From assembly GCF_016481305.1 (NCBI RefSeq), contig NZ_JAENBO010000002.1, forward strand, positions 1 to 64,000: a stretch of DNA of 64,000 nt, read 5' to 3'. The stretch is from Streptococcus pacificus (GTDB lineage: Bacteria; Bacillota; Bacilli; Lactobacillales; Streptococcaceae). A program made the position numbers and the translations under genes. Below are positions 27,561 through 37,129 of the stretch, one piece after another; the first letter of the stretch is position 1; each line of letters begins with the position of its first letter. The notes beneath the pieces were generated by a model. The model was given only the letters and a program-made list of their open reading frames with translations. It ran no database searches and was not told the DNA's origin.

Positions 27561-28289
27561 TTATTGATGTTTGTTTGATACAGTTGTTCCGATAGGTTCT
27601 CCGTAAACAACGCGTTTGATATTTCCTGGTTGATTTAGATTAAAGACAACTAAATCGATATCATTGTCCATTGATAGTGAGCTTGCGGTTGAATCCATAA
27701 TCTTAAGCCCTTGTTTTAAGACTTCAATATGAGTTAATTCGTCAAATTTGAAGGCATCGGCATTTTTTCTAGGATCATCATTGTAGACACCATCAACGCC
27801 ATTCTTTGCCATTAAAATGGCATCAGCTTCGATTTCTACTGCTCTTAGAGCTGCTGTTGTGTCGGTTGAGAAATAAGGAGATCCTGTTCCTGCCGCAAAA
27901 ATGACGATTCGATTTTTTTCTAAATGTCTAAGGGCACGTCCCCTAATATAAGGTTCAGCAATTTGTTGCATATTGATAGCTGTTTGTACACGAGTTTCTA
28001 CACCATATTGTTTTAAACTATCAGCCATCACTAAGGCATTCATGACTGTTCCAAGCATGCCAGTATAATCCGCTGATACACGGTCCATCCCCGCTCTTGC
28101 CGCTGGTTCACCACGCCATAAGTTCCCACCACCAATAACAAGTGCAATATCAATACCTTCTGAGTGAACTTCTTGAATTTCCTTAGCCATCTTCTGAACG
28201 GTTGGCAAATCAATCCCAACCCCTCTTTCACCAGCTAAAGCTTCACCGGATAATTTTATCAACACACGTTTATATTTAGGTTTAACCAT
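27561..28289 (-). CDS. pyrH: UMP kinase
   Basis: A 242-aa hexameric uridylate kinase (amino-acid kinase fold) producing [18 protein letters not shown] at the N-terminus, [27 protein letters not shown] and the C-terminal [18 protein letters not shown] precedes the ATG. Forms the conserved pyrH-frr pair. Confidence 0.96.
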   Translation of the reverse strand: MVKPKYKRVLIKLSGEALAGERGVGIDLPTVQKMAKEIQEVHSEGIDIALVIGGGNLWRGEPAARAGMDRVSADYTGMLGTVMNALVMADSLKQYGVETRVQTAINMQQIAEPYIRGRALRHLEKNRIVIFAAGTGSPYFSTDTTAALRAVEIEADAILMAKNGVDGVYNDDPRKNADAFKFDELTHIEVLKQGLKIMDSTASSLSMDNDIDLVVFNLNQPGNIKRVVYGEPIGTTVSNKHQ

Positions 28290-28316
28290 ATCACTACTCC
28301 TTACTTTATCTGTACT

Positions 28317-28325
28317 ATTTTATCA
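28317..28325 (-). promoter_or_regulatory. pyrH-frr promoter (extended -10)
   Basis: Minus strand TGATAAAAT, ~28 nt before the pyrH start; -35 not convincing. Confidence 0.5.
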
Positions 28326-28416
28326 TATTTTATATTTTTTAGATAGTTAAATCTATAGAGAAAGACAGGAAAATAGCAAATTGAAGTTGCAGTTATTTCT
28401 TATCTGTCATTGTCAT

Positions 28417-28448
28417 GAAAAAAACACTTGCCAAAAGCAAGTGTTTTG
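28417..28448 (-). terminator. rplK-rplA terminator
   Basis: 11-bp perfect stem AAAACACTTGC/GCAAGTGTTTT (28421-28431, 28437-28447), CAAAA loop, and a T run on the minus strand. Six nt after the rplA stop. Confidence 0.9.
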
Positions 28449-28452
28449 ATGA

Positions 28453-29142
28453 TTAAAGTGAGCTTGTATCAACTTTGATACCAACACCTTGAGTTGTTGT
28501 AATTGAAAGGTTTTCAATATAAGTCCCTTTAGAGGTTGCTGGTTTAGCTTTAACAATTGTGTCATGGAAAGCTTTAAAGTTTTCCACTAATTTTTCTGAG
28601 TCAAATGATACTTTACCGATAAGTGCTTGAACGTTACCTGCTTTATCAGCACGGTAAGTAATTTTTCCACCTTTAGACTCTTCAACAGCTTTAGCAACAT
28701 CCATTGTTACAGTACCTGTTTTAGGGTTTGGCATAAGGTTACGAGGTCCAAGAACACGTCCTAGACGTCCAACAACTGCCATCATGTCTGGTGTTGCAAT
28801 AACAACATCAAACTCTAACCAACCACCTTGAATTTTTGCCACAAGGTCGTCTTCACCAACAAAATCTGCACCAGCAGCTTTTGCTTCTTCAGCTTTAGGA
28901 CCACGCGCAAAAACAAGAACGCGAGATGTTTTACCAGTTCCATTAGGTAAAACCATAGCGCCACGAATTTGTTGGTCAGCTTTTTTAACGTCAATGTTAA
29001 GGTTATATGCCACTTCAACTGAAGCGTCAAATTTTGCGAAGTTAGTTTCTTTTGCAAGTGCTACAGCTTCTTCAACGCTGTAAGCTTTTGTGCTGTCAAT
29101 TTTTTCAAGAGCAGCACGTAATTGTTTGCTTTTTTTAGCCAT
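28453..29142 (-). CDS. rplA: 50S ribosomal protein L1
   Basis: A 229-aa L1, builder of the mobile stalk that moves deacylated t[19 protein letters not shown] start, [16 protein letters not shown] signature. The frame is open to 29199, but AAGGAG is 9 nt from the ATG at 29142 and the family begins there. Pairs with rplK; L1 classically represses this operon by binding its mRNA leader, and a fitting stem is present at 29680-29717. Confidence 0.97.
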   Translation of the reverse strand: MAKKSKQLRAALEKIDSTKAYSVEEAVALAKETNFAKFDASVEVAYNLNIDVKKADQQIRGAMVLPNGTGKTSRVLVFARGPKAEEAKAAGADFVGEDDLVAKIQGGWLEFDVVIATPDMMAVVGRLGRVLGPRNLMPNPKTGTVTMDVAKAVEESKGGKITYRADKAGNVQALIGKVSFDSEKLVENFKAFHDTIVKAKPATSKGTYIENLSITTTQGVGIKVDTSSL

Positions 29143-29237
29143 TTTAAAATTCTCCTTGTAATGTGGTATTATCGATTTAAAATCTCCCACGTCACTCATC
29201 CAATTATGATGAAGTCTTGCGGGTAATGGGGTTACGA

Positions 29238-29663
29238 TTAATCAGTAACGTTGAATCCCATAGAACGAGCAGTACCTTCAATCATACGCATTGCAGACTC
29301 AATGTTTGCAGCGTTCAAATCTGGCATTTTAGTTTCAGCAATTTCTTGTACTTGTGCACGAGTAACTGTTGCCACTTTAGTTTTGTTAGGTGTTCCAGAA
29401 CCTTTTTCAACACCTGCAGCTTTTTTCAAAAGAACAGCAGCTGGTGGTGTTTTGGTAATGAAATCAAATGATTTATCTTCATAAACTGAGATAACAACAG
29501 GGATAATCATACCAGCTTGATCAGCTGTACGAGCGTTAAACTCTTTTGTGAATCCCATAATGTTAATTCCTGCTTGACCAAGTGCTGGTCCAACTGGTGG
29601 TGCTGGTGTCGCTTTACCAGCAGGAATTTGAAGTTTGACAATTTTTTCGACTTTTTTCGCCAT
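29238..29663 (-). CDS. rplK: 50S ribosomal protein L11
   Basis: A 141-aa L11. N-terminal [20 protein letters not shown] loop (thiostrepton and RelA-related site) and C-terminal rRNA-binding domain ending [16 protein letters not shown] is 9 nt upstream of ATG, just after the candidate L1 operator stem. First gene of rplK-rplA. Confidence 0.97.
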   Translation of the reverse strand: MAKKVEKIVKLQIPAGKATPAPPVGPALGQAGINIMGFTKEFNARTADQAGMIIPVVISVYEDKSFDFITKTPPAAVLLKKAAGVEKGSGTPNKTKVATVTRAQVQEIAETKMPDLNAANIESAMRMIEGTARSMGFNVTD

Positions 29664-29679
29664 TTTAAAATCCTCCTGT

Positions 29680-29717
29680 TGTGGTTCTTTCGGTAATTAA
29701 GATTTTTACCTCCCACA
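29680..29717 (-). promoter_or_regulatory. Candidate L1 autoregulatory stem in the rplK leader
   Basis: On the mRNA: outer stem TGTGG/CCACA, asymmetric internal loop (GA opposite GAAAGAA), inner stem GGTAA/TTACC with a 9-nt loop. The GGGAG and GA..ACC elements around the loop resemble the L1-binding site of 23S rRNA and of known L11-L1 mRNA leaders. It ends 2 nt before the AGGAGG of rplK, so a bound L1 would block initiation. Based on pattern; not folded computationally. Confidence 0.65.
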
Positions 29718-29719
29718 GT

Positions 29720-29736
29720 TATGCTAATATAGCATA
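29720..29736 (-). repeat. Hairpin TATGCTA/TAGCATA in the rplK leader
   Basis: 7-bp perfect inverted repeat with a 3-nt centre, at the 5' end of the predicted rplK transcript and directly upstream of the L1-like stem. It may protect the mRNA 5' end. Confidence 0.55.
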
Positions 29737-29743
29737 CCTTACT

Positions 29744-29771
29744 ATTATATCTTAAAATCAAGAAAAAGCAA
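29744..29771 (-). promoter_or_regulatory. rplK-rplA promoter
   Basis: Minus strand: -35 TTGCTT (29766-29771), 16-nt spacer, -10 TATAAT (29744-29749). Predicts a leader of about 75 nt. Confidence 0.7.
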
Positions 29772-29871
29772 GATATTTTTCCTATTTTTTCTCAAGAATG
29801 CTAAAAAAATGAGATGAGACGCTTATCACTTATTCTTCTATCCCTGAGCATCATTATTTTTGATTTTGTCA

Positions 29872-29900
29872 TTTACAATTAAAGCGATTAACGCTAAAAT
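29872..29900 (+). promoter_or_regulatory. DUF3397 gene promoter, predicted leaderless
   Basis: -35 TTTACA (29872-29877), 17-nt spacer, -10 TAAAAT (29895-29900). The ATG begins at 29907, exactly 6 nt later, and nothing like a Shine-Dalgarno precedes it. Confidence 0.72.
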
Positions 29901-29906
29901 AGAAAC

Positions 29907-30254
29907 ATGATGATATACAAATTAATGGCAGTACTTTTTATTATAATAACACCCATTTTCTCATTTATTGTAGTGAAGTTGTTGGGACTTAGTAAATATA
30001 AGATTAACTTAGCAGACCTCTCTCTCCCTCTTTTTGTTGGAGAAATTTATCTGGTGTCTAAGAACTTTTTTACACATAGTTTTATTTTTTACTATCTGAT
30101 TGTAATGTCACTTCTTGCTATCGGATTAACGATTTGGCTACTACGTTCTAAAAAAGAATTCCACTATCGTCGCTTCTTTAAATTCTTTTGGCGCGCTGGA
30201 TTTATCCTAACCTTTTTATTTTACCTTGCTACTGTTGTCGCTATTTTTCTTTAG
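29907..30254 (+). CDS. DUF3397-like membrane protein
   Basis: A 115-aa protein with four predicted transmembrane helices (about 4-26, 34-50, 58-80, 92-114) and a basic cytoplasmic stretch (RSKKEFHYRRFFKFFWR). It resembles the DUF3397 family found beside rplK in streptococci; function unknown. The first of two adjacent ATGs is used. Promoter geometry predicts a leaderless mRNA. It is followed by its own terminator. Confidence 0.8.
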   Translation: MMIYKLMAVLFIIITPIFSFIVVKLLGLSKYKINLADLSLPLFVGEIYLVSKNFFTHSFIFYYLIVMSLLAIGLTIWLLRSKKEFHYRRFFKFFWRAGFILTFLFYLATVVAIFL

Positions 30255-30266
30255 ATAAAACGATAA

Positions 30267-30308
30267 CAAAAGCATCCATCTCTGCAACGGAGATGAGATG
30301 CTTTTTTG
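30267..30308 (+). terminator. Terminator after the DUF3397 gene
   Basis: Stem AAGCATC...CATCTC with GAGATG...GATGCTT and one bulged A, loop TGCAACG, then T6. It may also end the oxidoreductase transcript from the other strand. Confidence 0.8.
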
Positions 30309-30335
30309 TTTGCTGATAGGTAATTTCTTAAATCC

Positions 30336-31295
30336 TTATTTTCCCCAAGAACGATAAAGCTCTTCAATGATTTTAATGCCAGATAAGGTCAATTCTTTTG
30401 TCATCACTGAACTTGTTGTTTGCTCTTCTAGAATCATTTGACTGACATGATAAGCTTCTGCTTCAAAATCACTTTGCATGCCCGCTTCAATAATCTCATG
30501 ACTATCGTCTTCTCTTATCAATCTGGCATGGGTTGCCTTCCAAAAATGAGGGATTTCAATACGACCTTTAGTACCAACAATGACCATTTCATGTGGTAAT
30601 TTAACATGTGTGGTTAGATAGACATTCACCAAAACATCATTGGACAGTTTTAGCAGGATTTTTGATTGGCTATCACTTTGACCATCAGGAAAACTTGCGA
30701 CACCGCTAAATGAAGTAATCGTCGCATCAAAGATATACTGCAAGTAAGATAGGGCATAGGGTACCATAAAATGCACTGTCCCACCTCCAAGAGCTAAATC
30801 TCTAAACCAAGTGACATGGTCGATATTATCATAGGCAGTAACCGAAGAAACAGAGACAACCTGCCCAATCGTACCTGAAGCAACAGTCTTTTTGATTGCT
30901 TGAGTCATTGGGATAAACACCGATTTTTGAGCTTCCATCAAGAAAAGTTTGTTCTCATGCGCTAAATCAAACAGTTCAACAGCTTGCTTATAGGTAAGTG
31001 TGAAAGGTTTTTCAACCAAAACGTGTTTTCCTGCAAGGAGTGCTTCTTTGGCTGTGGGATAGTGTGCTTGATTGACATTGGCAACATAAATAACATCAAT
31101 ATCAGGGTCTTTTAACATTTCGTCAAGACTCCCATAAGCCCTAGGAATCCCATGTTTACTAGCAAAAGCCTGCGCTGATTCAAGTGAACGACTTGATACT
31201 GCTATCACCTCACCATTTCCAGCGAGCCTTACGCCCTCAATAAAACGAGGTGCCACCTGAGCAGTTGATACAACACCATATTTCACCTTAGTCAT
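30336..31295 (-). CDS. Gfo/Idh/MocA family NAD(P)-dependent oxidoreductase
   Basis: A 319-aa dehydrogenase. N-terminal Rossmann fold ([24 protein letters not shown]), the conserved LVEKPFTL with the substrate-site lysine, then the alpha/beta C-terminal domain. Family members oxidise sugars, inositols or trans-dihydrodiols; the substrate cannot be told here. AAGGAG is spaced 7 nt from the ATG at 31295, so the longer frame to 31337 is not used. Single-gene unit. Confidence 0.88.
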   Translation of the reverse strand: MTKVKYGVVSTAQVAPRFIEGVRLAGNGEVIAVSSRSLESAQAFASKHGIPRAYGSLDEMLKDPDIDVIYVANVNQAHYPTAKEALLAGKHVLVEKPFTLTYKQAVELFDLAHENKLFLMEAQKSVFIPMTQAIKKTVASGTIGQVVSVSSVTAYDNIDHVTWFRDLALGGGTVHFMVPYALSYLQYIFDATITSFSGVASFPDGQSDSQSKILLKLSNDVLVNVYLTTHVKLPHEMVIVGTKGRIEIPHFWKATHARLIREDDSHEIIEAGMQSDFEAEAYHVSQMILEEQTTSSVMTKELTLSGIKIIEELYRSWGK

Positions 31296-31413
31296 AACAA
31301 ACTCCTTTACTTTTGATAAGACTATTATAACACGCAAAAAGAAAAGACATAAACAGAAACATTTTATTAATGTGTGACACTTTTCTTATCATCCTTTTGA
31401 TGCTTGTCTTGAC

Positions 31414-31446
31414 TAAAAAAAGACAAACTCATAAAAGAGCTTGTCT
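31414..31446 (-). terminator. ahpC-ahpF terminator
   Basis: 10-bp stem with one mismatch (AGACAAGCTC/GAGTTTGTCT), 6-nt loop and T7 on the minus strand, 40 nt after the ahpF stop. Confidence 0.82.
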
Positions 31447-31486
31447 TCATTTGAAATCTATTCTATTAAACGATTTTTAAATTGCT

Positions 31487-33019
31487 TTATTGTCTGATCA
31501 AATAATCAAAGGCACCAAGTGCAGCTGTTGCACCAGAACCCATTGAGATAATGATTTGTTTGTAGGCGGAATTAGTACAATCACCGGCAGCAAATACACC
31601 AGCTATGTTGGTTGAACCGTGGTTATCCACTTCTATTTCCCCTCTATCAGTTAAAACAATACCACTATCTTTTAACCATTCTGTATTTGGGACTAATCCA
31701 ATCTGAACAAATACTCCTTCCAAATCTAACCTTGTTTCTTGGTTGGTTTCTCTGTCAACATAAATGAGTCCAGTAACATGGCTATCTCCAACAATTTCTT
31801 TTGTCGTCACATTTTTGATGATGGTTACATTATCTAGTTTTGACGCACGATCTTGCAAAATCTTATCAGCTTTTAACTCTGGTAAAAATTCTAAAACATA
31901 AACATGACTAGCGAGACCAGCTAAATCAATGGCTGCCTCTAATCCTGAGTTCCCACCACCAATCACAGCCACATTTTTATCTGTAAATAAAGGGCCGTCA
32001 CAGTGTGGACAGTAAGTCACACCTTTATTGCGGAATTTTTCTTCACCAGGAACATTAATATTTCGCCATTTTGCACCCAGTGATAGAATAACCGTTTTTG
32101 ATTTTAGAACAGCACCATTTGCCAACTCTATTTCAACAACATCTGAGCGTTTCAAAGAAACCGCTCGTTGAGATTTCATAATATCAACATCGTAGGATTT
32201 GGTGTGCGCTTCTACTTGGGCCATCAATTGAGACCCTTCCGTATAAGTTGTCCCAATCATATTTTCAATCCCAACGGTCTCTAATACTTGACCACCAAAA
32301 GTTTCCGCTAAAAGACCCGTTTTAATCCCTTTTCTTGCTGCATAGATTGCCGCACTGTTTCCTGCTGGGCCACCACCAACAACTAAAACATCATACAGAC
32401 CTTTGTCAGAAAAGTTTTCCATTGATAAAGGTGCTGTCACCAAGTCTAACAGTTGCTCAATCGTATTACGACCAGATGTTAATTCCTCACCATTTAAATA
32501 AACAGTTGGGACAGCCATAATTCCTTTTGCTTCAATCTCATCTTTAAACATGCCACCTTCTACCATAACGTGTGAAATGTTTGGGTTGAGAACCGACATA
32601 ATGTTTAGTGCTTGTACAACATCTGGACAATTGTGACAGGATAAACTAACATAAGTTTCAAAGTGTAGGTCTTTATCGATTTTCTTAATGCGATCAACCA
32701 CTTCCTGTTCAATTTTTGGTGGACGACCAGAAACTTGTAGTAAAGCCAGTATAAACGATGTGAACTCATGACCTAAAGGAAGACCAGCAAATTCAACGCC
32801 ACTTTCTTCCCCTTTTTTAGCTATGCGAAAACTTGGGAGACGATTGAGTTTTCTTTCTTCAAAACTAATACGATCTGACATCCCAATAATGTCATTAAGA
32901 AATTCTTTGACCTTTGAAGAATTGTCATCATCTGATAAATGTGCTTGAAAGACAATATCCGACTCTAGTAGGGCAAGATACTGTGCTAATTGATCTTTAA
33001 TACCTGCATCTAAAGCCAT
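31487..33019 (-). CDS. ahpF: Alkyl hydroperoxide reductase subunit F (NADH oxidase Nox1)
   Basis: A 510-aa flavoprotein that passes electrons from NADH to AhpC. N-terminal double thioredoxin-like domain with redox pair CHNC (SLSCHNCPDVV), then FAD/NAD domains: DVLVVGGGPAGNSAAIYAARKG, the second dithiol YCPHCDGP and VAVIGGGNSGLEAAIDLA. In streptococci this protein also acts as an H2O2-forming NADH oxidase. GGAG precedes the ATG; it lies 12 nt after ahpC. Confidence 0.95.
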   Translation of the reverse strand: MALDAGIKDQLAQYLALLESDIVFQAHLSDDDNSSKVKEFLNDIIGMSDRISFEERKLNRLPSFRIAKKGEESGVEFAGLPLGHEFTSFILALLQVSGRPPKIEQEVVDRIKKIDKDLHFETYVSLSCHNCPDVVQALNIMSVLNPNISHVMVEGGMFKDEIEAKGIMAVPTVYLNGEELTSGRNTIEQLLDLVTAPLSMENFSDKGLYDVLVVGGGPAGNSAAIYAARKGIKTGLLAETFGGQVLETVGIENMIGTTYTEGSQLMAQVEAHTKSYDVDIMKSQRAVSLKRSDVVEIELANGAVLKSKTVILSLGAKWRNINVPGEEKFRNKGVTYCPHCDGPLFTDKNVAVIGGGNSGLEAAIDLAGLASHVYVLEFLPELKADKILQDRASKLDNVTIIKNVTTKEIVGDSHVTGLIYVDRETNQETRLDLEGVFVQIGLVPNTEWLKDSGIVLTDRGEIEVDNHGSTNIAGVFAAGDCTNSAYKQIIISMGSGATAALGAFDYLIRQ

Positions 33020-33031
33020 AAGCCCGTCTCC

Positions 33032-33592
33032 TTATATTTTACCAACTAAGTCAATGCTAGGAGCTAGGGTTTCATCCCCTTCTTTCCATTTTGCAGGACA
33101 AACTTCATTTGGATGTTTTCTCACATATTGTGCTGCGCGAACCTTATCAATTAAAGTACTAGCATCACGGCCAATACCACCAGCATTGATTTCCATCATT
33201 TGAATAACGCCATCTGGATCAATGATAAATGTCCCACGTTGAGCAAGACCATCTTCACCTAATACATCAAATCCATTTGATAATTCATGTGATGGATCGC
33301 CAATCATGGCATAAGTAATTTTTCCAACAACATCAGAATCATCATGCCAAGCCTTGTGTACAAAATGAGTATCTGTTGACACAGAATACACCTCAACCCC
33401 TAAAGATTGTAAGGTGGCATACTGTTCTTGCAAATCACCTAACTCAGTAGGGCAAACAAAAGAGAAATCTGCAGGGTAGAAGCAAAAAATAGCCCATTTC
33501 CCTTTCACATCTTTATCTGTTATAGTGATAAATTTCCCATCTTTATAAGCGGTTGATGTAAATTCAACCATTTGTTTTCCGACTAATGACAT
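33032..33592 (-). CDS. ahpC: Alkyl hydroperoxide reductase subunit C (peroxiredoxin)
   Basis: A 186-aa typical 2-Cys peroxiredoxin. Peroxidatic C47 (FVCPTELG) and resolving C165 (VCPAKW) are both present. It reduces peroxides and organic hydroperoxides and is recharged by AhpF. AAGGAGG precedes the ATG. A TATAAT lies upstream (33635-33640), but I find neither a good -35 nor a PerR box, unlike dpr. Confidence 0.96.
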   Translation of the reverse strand: MSLVGKQMVEFTSTAYKDGKFITITDKDVKGKWAIFCFYPADFSFVCPTELGDLQEQYATLQSLGVEVYSVSTDTHFVHKAWHDDSDVVGKITYAMIGDPSHELSNGFDVLGEDGLAQRGTFIIDPDGVIQMMEINAGGIGRDASTLIDKVRAAQYVRKHPNEVCPAKWKEGDETLAPSIDLVGKI

Positions 33593-33835
33593 AGATTAGT
33601 CCTCCTTCTAAATTTAAAATGCTTTTATAAATTCATTATAGGAAAAAAATCTTTTAAAGTCCAATAAACACTGGGATTTTCATGATAAAAGTACAGACTT
33701 TTATCTTTAAAGAGAGATTAAATAGAAAACGCTTACTTCCATCCTGATTTTTAATGTTAACAAGACAGTAATGACAAGTGCGAATCAAAATTTCCAATAC
33801 TTATCAGTTTTGACGTAGACTTTAAGAATTTGCTA

Positions 33836-33869
33836 TAAAAAATCCCTATCATTTAAAAATGATGGGATT
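33836..33869 (-). terminator. Terminator of the DUF3883 gene
   Basis: Stem AATCCC/GGGATT plus ATCATT/AATGAT with one bulge, 4-nt loop, T run on the minus strand; ends 12 nt from the stop codon. The remaining ~165 bp to ahpF/ahpC sequence upstream (33641-33835) shows no ORF. Confidence 0.8.
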
Positions 33870-33880
33870 GTGATTTGTGC

Positions 33881-34639
33881 TTAAATGTTATCAACGAGAT
33901 GGTATTCTACTATTGGTTTGGGTTCTTTTGTTAATTTTTTGAATTCCAAATGATGTATTGGATTATCAATTAAGAGTATTTTGGGTGATTCATCTAGATT
34001 GGTTACTAAGGAAATAACATAATTTTTTCTATATTGTTTTGCTTTTTCATATTCTTTTTCTGTCATTCTAAAAGTACCATGTTTTGCTCTAATTCCTTTC
34101 ACTTCGGACAAATAATGGTTATTACCAACACTTATTTGAAAATCATAACCATCACCATATAATCTAGCATCTTCTAATATCCCTTTTCTAAAAAGGGTTT
34201 GCTCTTTATAATGACTCATGAAATAAAGTTCTGCTTCAAGGCCTGTTTCTTGTAATCTCTTAAAGCGTGATGAAATGATAGGTTTGTCAATGACAGTTAT
34301 AGTAGAGAGGTGATAATTCTCCTTAAGATATAATTTAACAATATCAGCAAATTCTTTAGCATTTGCTTGACCAAATAAACTATCAATCAACTCTTTTCGG
34401 TGACGATAAACATCCGCTTTTTGCCACCAACCACGTCTACCATTGTCAAAGTATGGGTCAAATAAATCCATACGATTCTTGACAACACCACTTGTCGCTA
34501 CTAATTTTAAATCAACAAAATAGCGATAAAAATCAGTCTTTGTGTTAAAACCAAACTCTTGAACAAATGCCATATTAAACTTAGCTAAACCATAACCAAT
34601 TAGGTTCAACACTTCATAATTTTTATGTTTGCTTGCCAT
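33881..34639 (-). CDS. DUF3883-like PD-(D/E)XK nuclease-fold protein
   Basis: A 252-aa soluble protein not assigned to a pathway. The C-terminal half (about 130-225) looks like DUF3883: helix with E135/E137, strand GDGYDFQI with D166, YLSEVKGIR with E179-x-K181, then FRMTEKEYEKAKQYRKNYVISLV. D166, E179 and K181 fit the active site of PD-(D/E)XK nucleases. The N-terminal half (1-110) has aromatic/basic segments (NGRRGWWQKADVYRHRKEL) that may bind nucleic acid. DUF3883 is often found in restriction or defence proteins; here it is a lone gene between ahpC and ftsK with no methylase partner. Its ribosome-binding site (AGAGAG) is weak. Confidence 0.7.
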   Translation of the reverse strand: MASKHKNYEVLNLIGYGLAKFNMAFVQEFGFNTKTDFYRYFVDLKLVATSGVVKNRMDLFDPYFDNGRRGWWQKADVYRHRKELIDSLFGQANAKEFADIVKLYLKENYHLSTITVIDKPIISSRFKRLQETGLEAELYFMSHYKEQTLFRKGILEDARLYGDGYDFQISVGNNHYLSEVKGIRAKHGTFRMTEKEYEKAKQYRKNYVISLVTNLDESPKILLIDNPIHHLEFKKLTKEPKPIVEYHLVDNI

Positions 34640-34704
34640 TATTTTCTCTCTCTTCTTTCACCAAACTTTTTAAAAAGAGAGGGACAAATTTTCATCCCAC
34701 CCTT

Positions 34705-37038
34705 TTATTTCCCTTGTAATACTTTTCGTGGTTTGGTGCCTTCGGCTGGACCGATGACGCCTGCTTCTTCTAGTTCTTCCATTAAGCGTGTTGCTCGGTT
34801 AAAGCCTACGGATAGGCGTCTTTGTAACATGGAAGCACTGGCTTTTTGTGACTCAATAATCAACGCTTTGGCTTCTTCAAAAAGAGGGTCGCCTTCACTT
34901 GATGAACCGTCACTTGAGGTGTCATTTTCTGAGACCTCGCCTGGATCAAAGCTTTCGTCATAATCTGCGTCAGCTTGTTTTTTGATGAAGTCAACAATTC
35001 TTTCCACCTCATCATCAGAGATAAATGAGCCTTGCAAGCGAACAGGATGGTTTTCATCAATGGGTTTAAAGAGCATGTCGCCTCGACCAAGGAGTTTTTC
35101 TGCCCCATTTTCATCTAAAATCGTACGGCTATCTGTTCCACTTGATACCGCAAAGGCGATTCGGCTAGGGACATTGGCTTTAATCAAACCACTAATAACG
35201 TCAACACTTGGGCGTTGTGTGGCAAGAATCATGTGAATCCCTGCTGCCCTAGCTTTTTGGCCCAAGCGAATAATCGCATCTTCAACTTCTTTACTGGCCA
35301 CCATCATCAAGTCAGCCAATTCGTCAACGATAACAACAAGGAGGGGTAGTGGTATTTGTTTCACTTCTGAAGCGAGGTTATATTCTGCTACTTTTGCATT
35401 ATAACCTGCAATATTTCTGACACCGATTCGGCTAAAGAGCTCATAGCGGTTTTCCATTTCATCAACGACTTTTTGAAGTGCCTTACTAGCTTTTCTAGGA
35501 TTGGTCACCACAGGAATCAAAAGATGAGGAATATCATTGTAGACGGATAATTCAACCATCTTTGGATCAATCATCATCATTTTTACCTGGTCTGGTCTGG
35601 CTTTCATCAAGATACTTGCGATAATGCCATTAATAGCAACCGACTTCCCAGAACCAGTTGAACCGGCAACGAGCAGGTGCGGCATCCGTGCTAGGTTAAA
35701 GGAGCGACTAGTGCCATTAACAGCTTTTCCAAGCGGTACTTCAAGCAGTTTTTCTGGATCTGTTTTTGACTGCTCCCAAAGTTCTCTAAAGGAAACTGTT
35801 GCCACTTCTGAGTTTGGCACCTCAATTCCCACCAAGGACTTCCCTGGAATTGGTGCCTCAATACGAACGTCTTTTGCAGCTAAAGCAAGTGCCAAGTCAT
35901 CAGCCAAGTTAGAAATGCGATTGACACGAACACCAATGGCCGGTTTGACCTCATATTTAGTCACAGAAGGGCCTATCTCTGCTCTTTCGACAACAACTTT
36001 AATGCCAAAGCTAGCAAATGTTGCTTCTAAGACTTTGATGTTGTCACGAACTAGTTTTTTCTCACGTGTCTGGTTTTTTGGTTTGTCGGTATCAAATAAA
36101 TCGATGGTTGGTAACTGATAATGGAGCGTTTTTTTCGGAGTGAAATCAACATCTATTGGCGTTTCATCATCCTCTAGAGGAACTTCTTCTTTAAGATCAT
36201 CATCTAGGTCATAGGTGATTTCTTCTTCCTCATCTGCAACATAGCCTACAATTTCAGGCTCTCGATAGCTTTTTGGTTCAAAAAACTTATCCTGAGCTCC
36301 TAAAACCGCACCTTCACTAGAAAACGTTGCATCATCTAAGTCTTCTTCTGCCACTTCAATGGCAGCAAGAGCTTTTTCTTCTTCTATGCGTTTCTTTTCT
36401 TCTTGTTTGAGAAAGCGTTCTTGTCTTTTTCGTTCATTTCTGGCTTTCATTTTTTGAGCCATCTCTTTGACAAATTCAGTAATATCTCTAATATTCCAAG
36501 GTGTCATTAAGAATAACCCTAATAAGATAAAGAGGGCTCCTATGAAGAAACTACCAATGTTTGAGAATAAAAAAGAAATGGGTTTGTATAAAAGGGCACC
36601 AACCATGCCACCACCAGTGAATGATTTGACCTGAAAAGCCATTAAATCATCAACGATGACTTTCATTGTCCCAGCAAAAATCTCCTTGCCTCTCATGATT
36701 GACAGTGAAAAGAAATAAGCATGCCATTCTAAAAGAAGCCCCATGAGTAGCATGATAAAGCCTCCTAAAAGACCGTCTTTTTGACGAATCCATTTGAAAG
36801 CATATAGATAAATAAGATATGAAAAAATAACGAGGTAGGCTAGGCTACCAAATAAAAAACGGATGACATTGTAAATCGTCGTCCCAAACGGTCCTAATTT
36901 AAAAATCGCAAAAAAGAGAACAATCTTCATCCCAAGCGCTAATAGTAAGCGTTTGGTGGCCGCTTGTTTTTCTTTTTCTGCTTTTGTCACATAACGTTTT
37001 TTTGCTCTTGTTTTTCCTGAATTTTTCGATTTAGCCAT
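34705..37038 (-). CDS. ftsK: DNA translocase FtsK/SpoIIIE
   Basis: A 777-aa translocase coupling chromosome segregation to division. A basic N-terminus is followed by four or five membrane helices (about 28-180), a charged linker, then the FtsK motor with Walker [13 protein letters not shown] and Walker [13 protein letters not shown], and a C-terminal gamma winged helix ([21 protein letters not shown]) that reads KOPS-type sites. The N-terminus matches homologues, confirming the ATG, although no Shine-Dalgarno exists and TATAAT ends 6 nt before it. Confidence 0.96.
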   Translation of the reverse strand: MAKSKNSGKTRAKKRYVTKAEKEKQAATKRLLLALGMKIVLFFAIFKLGPFGTTIYNVIRFLFGSLAYLVIFSYLIYLYAFKWIRQKDGLLGGFIMLLMGLLLEWHAYFFSLSIMRGKEIFAGTMKVIVDDLMAFQVKSFTGGGMVGALLYKPISFLFSNIGSFFIGALFILLGLFLMTPWNIRDITEFVKEMAQKMKARNERKRQERFLKQEEKKRIEEEKALAAIEVAEEDLDDATFSSEGAVLGAQDKFFEPKSYREPEIVGYVADEEEEITYDLDDDLKEEVPLEDDETPIDVDFTPKKTLHYQLPTIDLFDTDKPKNQTREKKLVRDNIKVLEATFASFGIKVVVERAEIGPSVTKYEVKPAIGVRVNRISNLADDLALALAAKDVRIEAPIPGKSLVGIEVPNSEVATVSFRELWEQSKTDPEKLLEVPLGKAVNGTSRSFNLARMPHLLVAGSTGSGKSVAINGIIASILMKARPDQVKMMMIDPKMVELSVYNDIPHLLIPVVTNPRKASKALQKVVDEMENRYELFSRIGVRNIAGYNAKVAEYNLASEVKQIPLPLLVVIVDELADLMMVASKEVEDAIIRLGQKARAAGIHMILATQRPSVDVISGLIKANVPSRIAFAVSSGTDSRTILDENGAEKLLGRGDMLFKPIDENHPVRLQGSFISDDEVERIVDFIKKQADADYDESFDPGEVSENDTSSDGSSSEGDPLFEEAKALIIESQKASASMLQRRLSVGFNRATRLMEELEEAGVIGPAEGTKPRKVLQGK

Positions 37039-37044
37039 GCTTTT

Positions 37045-37053
37045 ATTATAACA
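37045..37053 (-). promoter_or_regulatory. ftsK promoter (extended -10), predicted leaderless
   Basis: Minus strand TGTTATAAT; the hexamer occupies 37045-37050 and the ATG starts at 37038, leaving exactly 6 nt. The -35 region is poor, consistent with an extended -10 promoter. Confidence 0.68.
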
Positions 37054-37129
37054 TGTTTTTAAGTTTTAGGTAATATCAGATAAATATGGTAAAATAAAAA
37101 ATAATACATTATCATTTGAAGGAGTTCCC

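Noticed and set aside
33593..33700. PerR box upstream of ahpC
   Set aside because: I looked for the per-box motif found at dpr; only a TATAAT without good -35 and no matching palindrome was seen.
35624..36118. 164-codon open frame on the plus strand inside ftsK
   Set aside because: Antisense shadow of the FtsK motor region; serine/threonine-rich low-similarity product and no start signal.
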